The notes below the pieces were generated by a model. The model searched no databases, was not told the origin of the DNA, and saw only the letters and a list, made by a program, of their open reading frames with translations. A program made the translations under genes and the position numbers. 64,000 bases of DNA from Streptomyces monomycini. Lineage in GTDB: Bacteria; Actinomycetota; Actinomycetes; Streptomycetales; Streptomycetaceae. Shown here piece after piece: positions 17,327 through 26,901 of this stretch; the stretch's first letter is position 1, and each line of letters begins with the position of its first letter. The stretch lies in contig NZ_JAFIQY010000012.1 of assembly GCF_022271435.1 (NCBI RefSeq), positions 124,001-188,000 on the forward strand, in the 5' to 3' direction.

Positions 17327-19366
17327 TCATGACGTGTGACCTCCGTGGCCCCCCGAGCCCCCGTGGCCTCCTGAGCCTCCGTGGCCGCCGCCCCCGTGCA
17401 TGCCGGGGTGCATGTCCATCACCGGACCGGGCATCACCGTGAACGGCCGCATCATCGACTCGTCCTCGTGTTCGAGGATGTGGCAGTGGTACATGTAGCG
17501 CCCCGAGCCGCCGTCGAACTGGCCCAGTACGGACACCAGCTGGCCGGACCCGGCGGGCGCCGGCCTGGTGTCGCCGACCCGTACGGTGTCCTTCCAGCCG
17601 AGGTCGGCGCCCTCGACGGGCAGGTCCCCGGTGAAGGTGACGGGGGTGACGGTGCCGTGACCGCGCACCGTGCCGTCGCCGTTGACCAGCCGCTGGAAGC
17701 CGCGGCCGTCGTAGTTCTGCCGCCGGGTCTCCTGGAAGCGGATCAGGTGGATGTGGAAGGGGTGCACGGGGCCGCCCAGGTTCAGCACGTTCCACTGCTC
17801 CCAGCCGCCCTCGCGCGCCATGATGGTGGTGGCGTCGTTGAACATCTCGGCGACCCGGCGCAGCGTCAGCAGCGGCTGTCCCGGCCGCTGCACCTGCACG
17901 ATGCCGTCGCTGGGGATCTCCACCGACGAGGCGTCCTCGACGGTCTCCATCTCCCACATCATCGGCATCCCGGTCGCGGCCGGCGGGGTCAGCACGATCC
18001 ACCGGTGCTCGTGGTCGGGGGCCGTGGCGTGGCTCAGCCGTACGTAGGACGGGCTGACGCGGCCCGGCAGCGTGAACGGGTCGTCCACCGCCTCGTCCGC
18101 GACCCGGAACTGCATCACCTCGGGCGACGGCGCCGGGCCGGGCGGGTTGGTGGCGGTGTCGGTCCAGTGGACGCGCATCCCCCGCAGGACGGAGAAGTCG
18201 GCCAGGACGTCGGCGCGCTCACCGGGTGCCAGGGTCAGGCCCTGTTCCGGCAGCGGCTCCGGCTCGGGCAGCAGCCCGCTGTCCGTACCGATCTGGTGGA
18301 AGGCACGGGCGACCAGTTCCGGGTCGACCGGCGTGCCGTCCTCGTGGCACAGGCGCAGGGTGAAGAACCGCGCGTTGGAGCCGTTGACCATCCGGAAGCG
18401 GTACCAGCGCGCGGCCACCTCCAGATGCGGCTGGACGACGCCGTTGACGACGTTGTAGGGGCCGAAGAACGGCCGCGGCACGTCCTGGGCGTCCCGCAGG
18501 ACCTTGTGCATCAGCACACCGGTCGGGCGGCCCTTCCAGTCGGTGTCGACGTTGCGGTCGCACAGTACGAGCGGGATCTCGTGGGCGCCGTCCGGCAGGC
18601 CGAGCGCCGTCTCCTCCTCGTCCCTGATCCAGTACATGCCGGCCAGGCCCGTCATCACGTTCAGCGCGGTGATGTTCATGGCGTGGTCGTGGTACCAGAG
18701 GGTGCAGGACGCCTGGTCGTTGACGTACTCGGAGAGCTGGGTCTCGCCCGGCGGCACCGCGTTGTCGGTCCAGCCGTCGTTGACGCCGCTGGTCCGGGCG
18801 CCGTGCAGATGCACCACGGTCCAGGGCGGCAGCGCGGCCACCTTGCGGTCGAAGGTGTCGGCCGCCGGGTCGTAACCGGGGCGCGTGATGTTCGCCGGCA
18901 CCCGCGTCTCGACCTTGATCAGGGGATACGGGCCGCTCAGCCCGTTGGCCCAGGACACCCGCAGCCGGGTGCCGCGGCGCACCTCGACGGTCGGCCCGGG
19001 GACCTGTCCCTCGTAGGCCCACATCAGCGACGGAGGGAGTTGCGAGTGCAACTTCATGCGGACGGGCCGGGTCGTGACGGTCAGCTCGGCGCGGCCGGTC
19101 TCCGGGTCCGCCTCCGGCCGCAGGACCGGCGGAATCCGCAACGGGTCCAGGAAGGGTTTCAGCGGCGGGACCTCGGGAGCGGCCGGGGTCTGCGGGACCT
19201 CCGGGGCCTCCGGGACCGGAGCGGTCTCCGGGGCCACCGGGATCTCCGGGGCTGTCGGGACCGGCGGGGCCGCCGGGGAGGCGGCGGCCGGGGGAGCCGG
19301 TTCGGTGAGGACGGCCGGCTCGGTGGCGGCGGCCGCCGGGGTGGGGGTTTCGATCAGCTCAGGCAT
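17327..19366 (-). CDS. Multicopper oxidase of the phenoxazinone synthase/CotA type
   Basis: 679 residues. All four copper-binding stretches are present: VVHLHGARTSGVNDGW, LWYHDHAMNITALN, GGPVHPFHIHLIRFQ and RYMYHCHILEHEDESMM, giving T1 (with Met axial ligand) and the T2/T3 cluster. Such enzymes couple one-electron oxidation of phenols or aminophenols to reduction of O2 to water; phenoxazinone synthase makes phenoxazinones from o-aminophenols. Residues 5-75 are an unusual Pro/Ala/Glu repeat linker, and the last 30 residues are Gly/His-rich (GGHGGSGG repeats), perhaps a copper-loading tail. I chose ATG 19366; upstream starts are possible. No signal peptide is evident, so it may act in the cytoplasm. 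It probably performs the last oxidation in this cluster. Confidence 0.9.
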   Translation of the reverse strand: MPELIETPTPAAAATEPAVLTEPAPPAAASPAAPPVPTAPEIPVAPETAPVPEAPEVPQTPAAPEVPPLKPFLDPLRIPPVLRPEADPETGRAELTVTTRPVRMKLHSQLPPSLMWAYEGQVPGPTVEVRRGTRLRVSWANGLSGPYPLIKVETRVPANITRPGYDPAADTFDRKVAALPPWTVVHLHGARTSGVNDGWTDNAVPPGETQLSEYVNDQASCTLWYHDHAMNITALNVMTGLAGMYWIRDEEETALGLPDGAHEIPLVLCDRNVDTDWKGRPTGVLMHKVLRDAQDVPRPFFGPYNVVNGVVQPHLEVAARWYRFRMVNGSNARFFTLRLCHEDGTPVDPELVARAFHQIGTDSGLLPEPEPLPEQGLTLAPGERADVLADFSVLRGMRVHWTDTATNPPGPAPSPEVMQFRVADEAVDDPFTLPGRVSPSYVRLSHATAPDHEHRWIVLTPPAATGMPMMWEMETVEDASSVEIPSDGIVQVQRPGQPLLTLRRVAEMFNDATTIMAREGGWEQWNVLNLGGPVHPFHIHLIRFQETRRQNYDGRGFQRLVNGDGTVRGHGTVTPVTFTGDLPVEGADLGWKDTVRVGDTRPAPAGSGQLVSVLGQFDGGSGRYMYHCHILEHEDESMMRPFTVMPGPVMDMHPGMHGGGGHGGSGGHGGSGGHGGHTS

Positions 19367-19592
19367 TTCGGGGGCTCGTTTCCGAACGGTGGAAAGGTTG
19401 ACTCCCTCACCGTGCGCCCCGGCAGCCTCTCCCCACATCGGGGAAAACACGTGCCCGACTACTGAACCGGTACGGAGCCGGGGAAGCCCGCTACTGAGCC
19501 CCGACGGCCCCGCCCCTGCCCCTCAGGGCCCGAAGACCCCTGACCTCCAGGCCCCACCCCTCAGCCCTCCCGCCCCACTCGCCCCCACCCCC

Positions 19593-22553
19593 TCAGCCCT
19601 CCGGCCCCCGCACCCCCGCCAGCTTCCCCGCCACCGCCGCCCGCGACGAGACCCCGAGTTTCGCGAAGACATGGGCCACGTGCGTCTCGACCGTCCGGGG
19701 GCTCAGGAACAGCCGCTCCGCGATCCGCTGGTTGCTGAAGCCCTGCCGGACCAGCTCGGCCACCTCCGCCTCCCGCCGCGACAGCCGCCCGTCGGCCCGG
19801 TCCGCCGCCGCCCGCCCGGCCCGTACACCCAGCCGCCGCTGCTCCCGTACGGTCCTGGCGTGCAGCCCGAGCGCTCCGCACGCGCCGAACACCTCCGCCG
19901 CCCGCGCCAGCTCCGTACGCGCCGCGGCCTTCTCCCCGCAGCCGGCGTGCGCGGTACCGGCCCGCAGCCAGGCCCGCGCCGCGGACAGCCGCTCGCCCGT
20001 CGCCTCGAACAGCTCCGCCGCCCGTACCGCGCCGCGGGCCGCCGCGGCCGGGTCGCCCTCCTGCTCCGCGTGGGCCCGCGCCAGTACCGCGTGCCCCGAC
20101 CCCGTACCGCCGCCCGGCACCGCCGCGGCGCGGTCCGCCCAGCCCGCCGCCGCGCCGGGCCGGCCGCGCTCGGCCTCCGCGTCGGCCATCGCCTCGCAGC
20201 ACACCAGCAGGCAGCTGCGCTCCAGCAGCGGGGTGACGAACTCGTCGCACGCGGCCAGCACCTGCGCCGCGCCCGCGTCCACCTCCTGGAGTCCCACCAG
20301 CGCCAGGCCGCGGCCGACGGCGCCGAGCCGCGCCCACCACTCCCGGCGGCCGTCCGCGTGCCGGATCGCCTCGTCGGCGAGGGCCAGCGCGGCGGCGGCG
20401 TCGCCCGTCCAGCGGACCATGAGCGACTTGACGGCCAGCGCCAGGGCCACGCACTCGTCGGAACCGAGCAGCCGCGCGGCGTCCACCGCGTCCTCGGCCC
20501 GGTCGACGGCCTCCGCGAGGCGCCCCGTCCGGCCGTACGTGAACGCCTGCGCGGTCAGGATCCACGGCGAGAGGTAGCTCTGCCCGGTGGCGTTGGCGAT
20601 GGCCAGGCTCCGTTCGACCGTGCGGGCGGCCTGCGGCAGCCGGCCCATCATCGCGTCGATCCAGCACAGGAAGGCGAGCGACTCCAGCCAGGGGGCCAGC
20701 TCGGCGTCGGTGGCGTCCTCCGTCAGCCGTTCGGCCCGGGCGGCCAGGTTGTGCGCGGCGTCCAGGTCGCCCGCGCCGTAGGCGCAGCCGAGCCGGAGTG
20801 TCACCAGCGGCATCCAGTCGTCGGGCGGGTCACCGGCCGTCTCGGCGCCGCCGGGCCGGGACAGTACGGCGGTCAGCCGGTCCAACTGCTCGGCGGCGCC
20901 CGTGAAGTCGGCGCGGATGAGGCTGTCGCCGATCAGCTGGAGGTGCAGGGGGACGGCGTCCACCGCGTGCTCCGGAGGCACCCGGCCCAGCTCGGAGCGG
21001 AGCAGGGCGCGGCCCTCCGCCTGCCGGTTGAGCAGCCGTTCCAGGATGGCGCAGAACCGGGCGGCGCGGGCCCGCTGCGCCCAGGCGTCCGGCGGCAGCA
21101 GCCGCAGCACCTCCAGCGCGGTGTCGCGGCCCTGGACGAGCCGCCCGCCGACGCCCTGGAGCCGGGCCAGCTCGACGAGCAGCGAGAGCCGGTCGGGCGC
21201 GGGTCCGGCCGCCGTACCGCCGGGTTTCTCGGGGAGCAGGTCCAGGGCGGTCCGCAGCCACTGGGCGGCGGTCGCGGGGGACTGGTACGCGGTCGCGCGG
21301 GCCGCCTCGACGAGCACGCCGACGGACAGCAGGTCCCCGAAGCGCGCCGAGCGGGCGATGTGGCGGGCGCGGGTGACGGTGGGCGCGTCGCGTTCGTCCA
21401 GGGCGGCGGCGACGCGCGCGTGGGCGGCGACCCGCCAGCCCGCGCCGGAGGAGGCGTAGGCGAGGTGCCGGACGACGGGGTGGCGGAAGCGGAAGCGCCC
21501 GGGCGCGGGCGCGCAGCGGACCACGTCCCGCTCGGCCAGCTCGTCGAGGGCCGCCAGGGCCTCCGCCTCGGTGGTCGGCGCGGCGACGGCCACCATGCCC
21601 GGCTCGAACTCGTCACCGAGTGTGGCGGCGGCCTGGGCGGCCAGCCGCGCGTCGTCGGGGAGGGCGGCCAGTTCGGCGGCCAGTGCCTCGCGTACGGCGC
21701 TCGGCAGCAGGCCGTCGTCGTCCGGGGCAGCGCTCTCGTCGGCGTCGCCCGTGGGGGCGGCGGTGGCCGGTGCCGAGCGGGCCAGCGCTTCCAGGTACAG
21801 CGGATTGCCGCCGCTGGCCTCGTACAGCGCGCGGCGGCGCCGGGCCCCCACGGAAGGGCCGAGGAATTCACCGGCCTCCCGGAGGGTGAGCGGCGCGACC
21901 TCGATCCGGGTGCGCAGCCCCGGCGCGGCGTCGGCGAGGGCGGCGGTGAGCCGGGGCCCCGCCTGGCGGGTGCGATAGGTGACGGCGAGCAGGAGGGGGC
22001 CGCGAGGCGGGTGCCGGGCGAGGTGGGAGAGCAGTTCCACCGAGCCCTCGTCGGCCCAGTGCACGTCGTCCAGCAGGACCGCGAGGCCGCCGGGGGCCGC
22101 CAGGGCTTCCAGCAGGAGGCGTACGGCGCGGTGCACGCGGTAGCGGTTGAGGCCGGTGCTCGGGGCCGCCGCGGGGTCCGGGACCGGCCGGTCCGCCGAC
22201 AGGGCGGGGAAGACGTCGGCGAGCAGCCGTGCGCTCTCCGGGTCCAGGGCCGCCCGTACCTGGTCGATCCGGGACTCCACCTCGTCGTCCAGGGCGTCCA
22301 CGGCCAGCGAGAGGGGGACGTCGTTCTCGTACTCGGTGCCGCGGCCGCGCAGCACGGTCAGCCCCTGCCGGAGCGCGGCGCCTGCGGTCTCGCCGAGGAG
22401 TCTGGTCTTGCCCGCCCCCGGGTCCCCGGTCAGTTCGACGAGCCGGAACTCGCCCGCGGCGGCCCGCTCCGCTTCGCTGCCGAGGAGCCGTACGACCTCC
22501 GTGCGGCCGACGAGCGCGCGGTTGCCGTGGAGCGGTGCGGGACTGTCGGGCAT
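19593..22553 (-). CDS. LAL-type LuxR-family transcriptional regulator
   Basis: 986 residues, the normal size for large ATP-binding LuxR regulators. Walker A LTGDPGAGKTRLL (about 41-53), Walker B LAVLLDDVHWADEG (157-170), a long TPR-like helical middle and a C-terminal HTH: LSRREAEVAELVRQGFSNQ, RIAERLFLSPRTVETHVAHV, FAKLGVSSRAAVAGK. LAL proteins are mostly pathway-specific activators. It lies upstream of and on the same strand as the multicopper oxidase/DAHP synthase series with a 226-base gap, so it is the likely activator of that cluster. ATG 22553. Confidence 0.88.
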   Translation of the reverse strand: MPDSPAPLHGNRALVGRTEVVRLLGSEAERAAAGEFRLVELTGDPGAGKTRLLGETAGAALRQGLTVLRGRGTEYENDVPLSLAVDALDDEVESRIDQVRAALDPESARLLADVFPALSADRPVPDPAAAPSTGLNRYRVHRAVRLLLEALAAPGGLAVLLDDVHWADEGSVELLSHLARHPPRGPLLLAVTYRTRQAGPRLTAALADAAPGLRTRIEVAPLTLREAGEFLGPSVGARRRRALYEASGGNPLYLEALARSAPATAAPTGDADESAAPDDDGLLPSAVREALAAELAALPDDARLAAQAAATLGDEFEPGMVAVAAPTTEAEALAALDELAERDVVRCAPAPGRFRFRHPVVRHLAYASSGAGWRVAAHARVAAALDERDAPTVTRARHIARSARFGDLLSVGVLVEAARATAYQSPATAAQWLRTALDLLPEKPGGTAAGPAPDRLSLLVELARLQGVGGRLVQGRDTALEVLRLLPPDAWAQRARAARFCAILERLLNRQAEGRALLRSELGRVPPEHAVDAVPLHLQLIGDSLIRADFTGAAEQLDRLTAVLSRPGGAETAGDPPDDWMPLVTLRLGCAYGAGDLDAAHNLAARAERLTEDATDAELAPWLESLAFLCWIDAMMGRLPQAARTVERSLAIANATGQSYLSPWILTAQAFTYGRTGRLAEAVDRAEDAVDAARLLGSDECVALALAVKSLMVRWTGDAAAALALADEAIRHADGRREWWARLGAVGRGLALVGLQEVDAGAAQVLAACDEFVTPLLERSCLLVCCEAMADAEAERGRPGAAAGWADRAAAVPGGGTGSGHAVLARAHAEQEGDPAAAARGAVRAAELFEATGERLSAARAWLRAGTAHAGCGEKAAARTELARAAEVFGACGALGLHARTVREQRRLGVRAGRAAADRADGRLSRREAEVAELVRQGFSNQRIAERLFLSPRTVETHVAHVFAKLGVSSRAAVAGKLAGVRGPEG

Positions 22554-22709
22554 CGGGCGGGCCGGTTTCGTTCGGGTGTCGTGCGGGTGGGTGGACGGGT
22601 GCACGGCGGAGATCGCCCCAATGGAATATTTTGGTCTATAGGGGGCAACCGGGCAATTCGTGCCGGTGCCGGGGGCTGAGCGACGGGGGCGGAGGAGGGA
22701 CAGAGCCGT
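22554..22709. promoter_or_regulatory. Divergent promoter region with an AT-rich core
   Basis: Short region between the divergent LAL regulator and the alpha/beta hydrolase. Around 22619-22645 it contains an unusually AT-rich stretch (ATGGAATATTTTGGTCTATAG) in otherwise GC-rich surroundings, with TATAGAC/AATATT elements that could serve as -10 boxes for the leftward regulator gene. No clear inverted repeat. Confidence 0.4.
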
Positions 22710-23822
22710 ATGCAGCGCCGCATCCCCCTGTTCACCAGTGCGGGCGTACGGGACGCCGAGGTCACCGTCCATCCGTTCGCCGCGGGCGACGGGCTGGGCC
22801 TGACCCTGACCCGCTACCGCCGCCCGCGGGCCGCCGGGCCCGCACCGGCCGACGCGGTGCTGCTCGTGCACGGCCTCACCACGTCGAGCGACATGTTCGT
22901 CATGCCCGAGCACGAGGACCTCACCACCTACCTGCTCGACCACGGCTACCCGGACGTCTGGGCCCTCGACCACCGGATGAGTAACCGCTTCCCGTACGAC
23001 CTGGCCGCGCACCGCTTCACCCTCGACGACGTCGCCCTGCACGACTTCCCCGCCGCGTTCGCCGAGATCCGGGCGCACATCGGCCCGGCGGCCCGGCTGC
23101 ACGTGATCGCGCACTGCCTGGGCGGGGTGACCTTCGCGATGAGCCTGGCGGCCGGTCTCGTCACCGGCGTGACCAGCGCGGTCGTCAACAGCTCCGCCCT
23201 CGTCCTGCGGCCGCCCCGGTGGTCCCGCTGCAAGCTTCTCGTCGTCCCCGGCCTGACCGAGTACGTGCTCGGCCTGCCCTACCTCAATCCCGCCTGGCCG
23301 CAGGACGCCCGGTTCACCCGCGGCCGGATGATCGCCCGCCTGGTGTCGCTCTTCCACCCCGAATGCCGGGAGCCCGCCTGCCACATGGTGAGCGCGATGT
23401 GGGGCTCCGGGCGGCCCGCGCTGTACGACCACGCCCGGATGTCACCGGTCACCCACGAGCGCGTCGCGGACCTGTTCGGCGCCACGGGGGTGCACTACTA
23501 CCGGCACATCCGGGCGATCGTCCGGGCCGGCCGGGCCGTCAAGTACCGGCCCGGCGACCCGGCGTACCGCGACCTGCCCGACGACTACCTGGAGGCGGCC
23601 GCCGGTCTGACCACCCCGCTCCTGCTGACCACCGGCGAGAACAACCGCGTCATGGCCGACTCCAACCCCGCCTGCCAGCGCGAACTCGCGGCCCGCGCCC
23701 CCGGCGTGTCCCGGCTGCACGTCTTCCCGGGCTACGGCCACCAGGACGTGTTCATGGGCCGGGACAGCGCACGCGACATCTTCCCGTACCTGACCGCCTT
23801 CCTGGACGCGCACGCGCGGTGA
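22710..23822 (+). CDS. Alpha/beta hydrolase with Cys-type nucleophile elbow, paired with a GMC oxidoreductase
   Basis: 370 residues. VLLVHGLTTSSDMFVMPEHE carries the oxyanion region, VWALDHRMSN the second strand, and HVIAHCLGGVTFAMSLAAGL the elbow, where the nucleophile is Cys instead of Ser. GYGHQDVFMGRDS supplies the histidine. Similar hydrolase domains occur fused to GMC oxidoreductases of the cholesterol-oxidase type in other bacteria. Here the GMC gene is the convergent neighbour, only 29 bases between the two stops, which supports a common substrate (lipid or sterol-like; inference). No signal peptide. Confidence 0.82.
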   Translation: MQRRIPLFTSAGVRDAEVTVHPFAAGDGLGLTLTRYRRPRAAGPAPADAVLLVHGLTTSSDMFVMPEHEDLTTYLLDHGYPDVWALDHRMSNRFPYDLAAHRFTLDDVALHDFPAAFAEIRAHIGPAARLHVIAHCLGGVTFAMSLAAGLVTGVTSAVVNSSALVLRPPRWSRCKLLVVPGLTEYVLGLPYLNPAWPQDARFTRGRMIARLVSLFHPECREPACHMVSAMWGSGRPALYDHARMSPVTHERVADLFGATGVHYYRHIRAIVRAGRAVKYRPGDPAYRDLPDDYLEAAAGLTTPLLLTTGENNRVMADSNPACQRELAARAPGVSRLHVFPGYGHQDVFMGRDSARDIFPYLTAFLDAHAR

Positions 23823-23851
23823 CCCGCACGCGGTGAGCACCCCGGCGCCGG

Positions 23852-26134
23852 TCACCGCCCCGGCCCGTACACCCCCCACAGCTCCCCGGCGAAGAACTCC
23901 CCGAACCGGGCGAGCGCGGCGAGCGGCGCGGGCCCCGTCGCGCGCATGGAGGCCAGCTGCCGGACGAAGTCCAGCCGGCCCACGCGCACCACACCGGAAC
24001 AGAGCGGCGGCTGTCCGGTCTCCTCGCCCGGTGCGTGCCGCCCGTGACGGATCTCGACCGCCAGGGTGGTCGTGTCCGCCCACAGGTCGGGCCCGGGGTC
24101 GTCACCCACCTCCTTGCGGCCGGTGAGGGTCAGCGGGCGGCCCTGCGGCCCGTCCAGGTCGAGGTGGTAGAGCATCCGCCGGCGCCCCGGCGGCCCGCCC
24201 GGTACGAACAGGTTGAACCAGCCCTCCCGTACCGGCAGCCGGCCGCCCAGCGGATCGCAGTCGACCGCGCCGCGCACGGCGGCCCGGTGGTCCGGCGAGT
24301 CGATGAAGGCGTCCACGTCGTCGACGGTGACGGTCAGACGCAGGACGAGCCCCGGCCCGTCGGCCAGCGCGCCGCGCATGACCTCGGCGAAGGTCAGGGC
24401 CGTGGCCGGCGCGGTGGGCGGGCGGTGCGCCCGCCGGGGCGGCCGGTCCTCCAGCAGCCGGGTGCTCATCCGGTCCGCCAGCGCCGCGATGGTCAGCGAC
24501 GGGTTCACCCCGACCGGCCCCGGCAGCGCCGCGGCGTCCGCCACGTACAGGCGCGGGTGGCCGAACACCTCGCCGTACGGGTCGCAGACGGCCTCCTCCG
24601 GGCGGTCGCCGATGGGCGCGCCGCCCACCGGGTGGACGGTGACCACCCGCCGCCACCACCAGACGGGGTTGTCCAGGTACCCCGTCCCCATCGCGTCGGC
24701 GAGCCGCCGCATCGTGGTGCGGACGCCCTCGTAGTACGCCCGGCTCGTGGCGGTCGTCCACCGGACGTCCAGCCGGCCGTCCCGCAGCCCCATCACCCCG
24801 TCGGGTACGTCCCGGCCCACGCCCAGCAGCGGCAGCACCCCGGGGAAGCCCTTGCCGGGCCCGAGCAGGGCGGCGATCTCGCCGGAGAGGTTGCTGTCCG
24901 CCGCGCCGAGGACGTGGTCCCGCGCCAGACCGGCGGCGAACGCGGCCAGCCGCCCGGCGCCTCCGACCAGCCGCACGCCCTCCGCGAGCCAGTTCAGGAA
25001 GCCCGGATAGCCGCCGTCCTGGACGATGTGCCCGCGCCCCGGGCCGCCGTCCGGCTCGCCCACCACGCCGGTGATCACCGGCCCCCGGTCCGGGGGCGGC
25101 GCCGGCGTGCCCCGCCTGCCGTAGAGGAAGGTCAGCAGATCACCGTTGCCGCAGAACCGGGTGCCCAGCGCGGGGCCCAGACCGGGCAGCCGCGCCCGGT
25201 TGGCCAGCAGCAGGTGCACCGTGCCGTACGTGCCCGCCGCCAGCACCAGCCGGTCGCAGTCGATGTGGCGCCGCGGCAGGTCGGCGGTGCGTACCGGCGG
25301 TCCGGCGCCGTCCACGTCGTGCACGACGTACCCCACCCGGTAACCGCCGTCCTCCAGCGGCTCCACGGTCACGGCCTGGTGCCCGGTCCGCAGGTCGGCG
25401 CCGTGGTGGCGCGCGGCGGACAGATAGGTGTGGTCGAGGGTGTTCTTCGCGCCGTTGTTGCAGCCCAGGTCGCACTCACCGGTGAGCCGGCAGGTGCCGC
25501 GCGGCACGCCGTGGAGATTGCCGTACGGCTCGTCCGCCAGCGGCAGGCCGGGGGCGGGCGGCGCGCCGGGGCGGGGGGCGAAGCTGACCGCGAGCGGTGC
25601 CGGTGACCACGGCAGCCCCGCCCGCCCGGCCGCCTCCCGCAGCGCCCGGGTCTTCGGCGTACGGGCGTACGGCTCGGTGTCCACCGGGTACGGGACCGGG
25701 CGCAGCACCGACTCGACCGCGTCGTAGTGCGGATCGAGGTCCGCGCGGGTCAGCGGCCAGCACTCGTGGCCGCCGCCGGGCAGTTCCTCCCGCCGTACGA
25801 ACCAGTGCGGCTCCTTGCGGAGCAGCACGTTGGCGTAGATCAGTGAACCGCCGCCCAGCCCGCTGGAGACGAGGGAGTCGCAGCCCCCGAACCGCCAGAC
25901 GTCGAACAGGCCGTACAGCCCCTCGCTCGGGTCCCACAGGGCCCGTCCCAGCTCTGCCGGGGTCCGGGGGAAACTCCCCGGCGGATACGTCCGGCCGCGC
26001 TCCAGGACGACGACGGACAGCCCCGCCTCCGCCAGCCGGTACGCCGCCACCGAGCCCCCGAAGCCGGACCCGACGACGAGCGCGCCGACCCGCTCGGGCC
26101 GCCCCGGCCCGTTCCCCGGCGACACCTCGGCCAC
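23852..26134 (-). CDS. GMC-family FAD oxidoreductase (cholesterol oxidase-like) with C-terminal extension
   Basis: 760 residues. ALVVGSGFGGSVAAYRLAEA is the FAD motif; GGGSLIYANVLLRK, CDLGCNNGAKNTLDHTYL and the C-terminal VHPVGGAPIGDRPEEAVCDP with LYVADAAALPGPVGVNPSLT are typical of cholesterol-oxidase-like GMC enzymes (Gly-rich and His-x-x-Gly-Gly catalytic region). After about residue 560 comes a further 200-residue domain (LTFAEVMRGAL ... FFAGELWGVYG) of the kind that follows GMC domains in large multidomain versions. I chose GTG 26134 because CCGGAGGGAC precedes it and the FAD motif starts about 20 residues in. Oxidation of an alcohol with O2 is the family role; substrate unknown. Confidence 0.85.
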   Translation of the reverse strand: MAEVSPGNGPGRPERVGALVVGSGFGGSVAAYRLAEAGLSVVVLERGRTYPPGSFPRTPAELGRALWDPSEGLYGLFDVWRFGGCDSLVSSGLGGGSLIYANVLLRKEPHWFVRREELPGGGHECWPLTRADLDPHYDAVESVLRPVPYPVDTEPYARTPKTRALREAAGRAGLPWSPAPLAVSFAPRPGAPPAPGLPLADEPYGNLHGVPRGTCRLTGECDLGCNNGAKNTLDHTYLSAARHHGADLRTGHQAVTVEPLEDGGYRVGYVVHDVDGAGPPVRTADLPRRHIDCDRLVLAAGTYGTVHLLLANRARLPGLGPALGTRFCGNGDLLTFLYGRRGTPAPPPDRGPVITGVVGEPDGGPGRGHIVQDGGYPGFLNWLAEGVRLVGGAGRLAAFAAGLARDHVLGAADSNLSGEIAALLGPGKGFPGVLPLLGVGRDVPDGVMGLRDGRLDVRWTTATSRAYYEGVRTTMRRLADAMGTGYLDNPVWWWRRVVTVHPVGGAPIGDRPEEAVCDPYGEVFGHPRLYVADAAALPGPVGVNPSLTIAALADRMSTRLLEDRPPRRAHRPPTAPATALTFAEVMRGALADGPGLVLRLTVTVDDVDAFIDSPDHRAAVRGAVDCDPLGGRLPVREGWFNLFVPGGPPGRRRMLYHLDLDGPQGRPLTLTGRKEVGDDPGPDLWADTTTLAVEIRHGRHAPGEETGQPPLCSGVVRVGRLDFVRQLASMRATGPAPLAALARFGEFFAGELWGVYGPGR

Positions 26135-26484
26135 GGTCCGTCCCTCCGGTTCGGCGGCGGCCGCGCGGGCCGCGGCGGCCGGACCTCCCAGTAGAGCAAC
26201 GCTCCGCCGTGCGCACATCCGGAGGGCCGGGGCGGCCGGACGGTGCGCTCCGCGGAGCCCGCGTGCCGTGTGCCACGGAGGGGCTCCCTGGGCTCGGCCA
26301 CCGCGCCCGAGCCGCGGCCCGGCCCCTGACGTGACGCGCAACGGCATCCGGCCCAATCCGCGCTGGCGACGTTAGCGATCCGACCAGCGGGGAACGCGTG
26401 TGCCGGCGGCCGGAACGGGGCGTTCAGCCCGCCCCGCGAGGCCGCGGTCACGCACCGGCACATCTCACGAAGAAAGGCGGAACC
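26135..26484. other. Intergenic region, nothing recognised
   Basis: About 350 bases between the divergent GMC oxidoreductase and the CBS-domain gene. It should contain both promoters, but I see no clear operator, repeat or small gene. The only clear element is the ribosome site GAAAGGCGG before the CBS gene. Confidence 0.5.
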
Positions 26485-26901
26485 ATGCCTGCTGCACGCG
26501 ACATCATGACTCCCGGAGCCGAGTGCGTCGGCGCCGAGGAGAGCGTCCTCGACGCGGCCCGCAAGCTCACCGACCTCGGCGTCGGAGCGGTCCCGATCTG
26601 CGGTACGGACGACCGGCTCAAGGGCGTCCTGACGGACCGGGACATCGTCGTCAAGGTGCTGGGCCGGGGCAAGGATCCCGCGCAGACCAAGGCCGGGGAA
26701 CTGGCCCAGGGCGAGGCCGTGACGATCGGCGCCGACGACGGCGCGGAGGAGATCCTCGCGACCATGACCCGGCACCAGGTCCGGCGCCTGCCGGTGATCG
26801 ACGGCCACCGCCTGGTCGGCATGGTCGCGCTGGCCGACGTGGCCCGCGCCCTGCCCGACTCCAAGGCGGGCGACCTCCTCGAAGCCCTCTCCACCGACTG
26901 A
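26485..26901 (+). CDS. Two-CBS-domain protein
   Basis: 138 residues made almost entirely of a Bateman module: CBS1 from DIMTPGAECVGAEESVLDAA to VLTDRDIVVKVLG, CBS2 from LAQGEAVTIGADDGAEEILA to VRRLPVIDGHRLVGMVALAD. Such modules bind adenosine nucleotides (AMP, ATP, c-di-AMP, SAM) and regulate partner enzymes or channels. Stand-alone two-CBS proteins are common in streptomycetes and often stress-induced. The start is ATG 26485 after GAAAGGCGG. The neighbours give no partner. Confidence 0.9.
   Translation: MPAARDIMTPGAECVGAEESVLDAARKLTDLGVGAVPICGTDDRLKGVLTDRDIVVKVLGRGKDPAQTKAGELAQGEAVTIGADDGAEEILATMTRHQVRRLPVIDGHRLVGMVALADVARALPDSKAGDLLEALSTD

Noticed and set aside
19056..22679. A 1207-codon plus-strand open frame
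   Set aside because: Antisense shadow of the multicopper oxidase and LAL regulator, composition typical of a non-coding frame.
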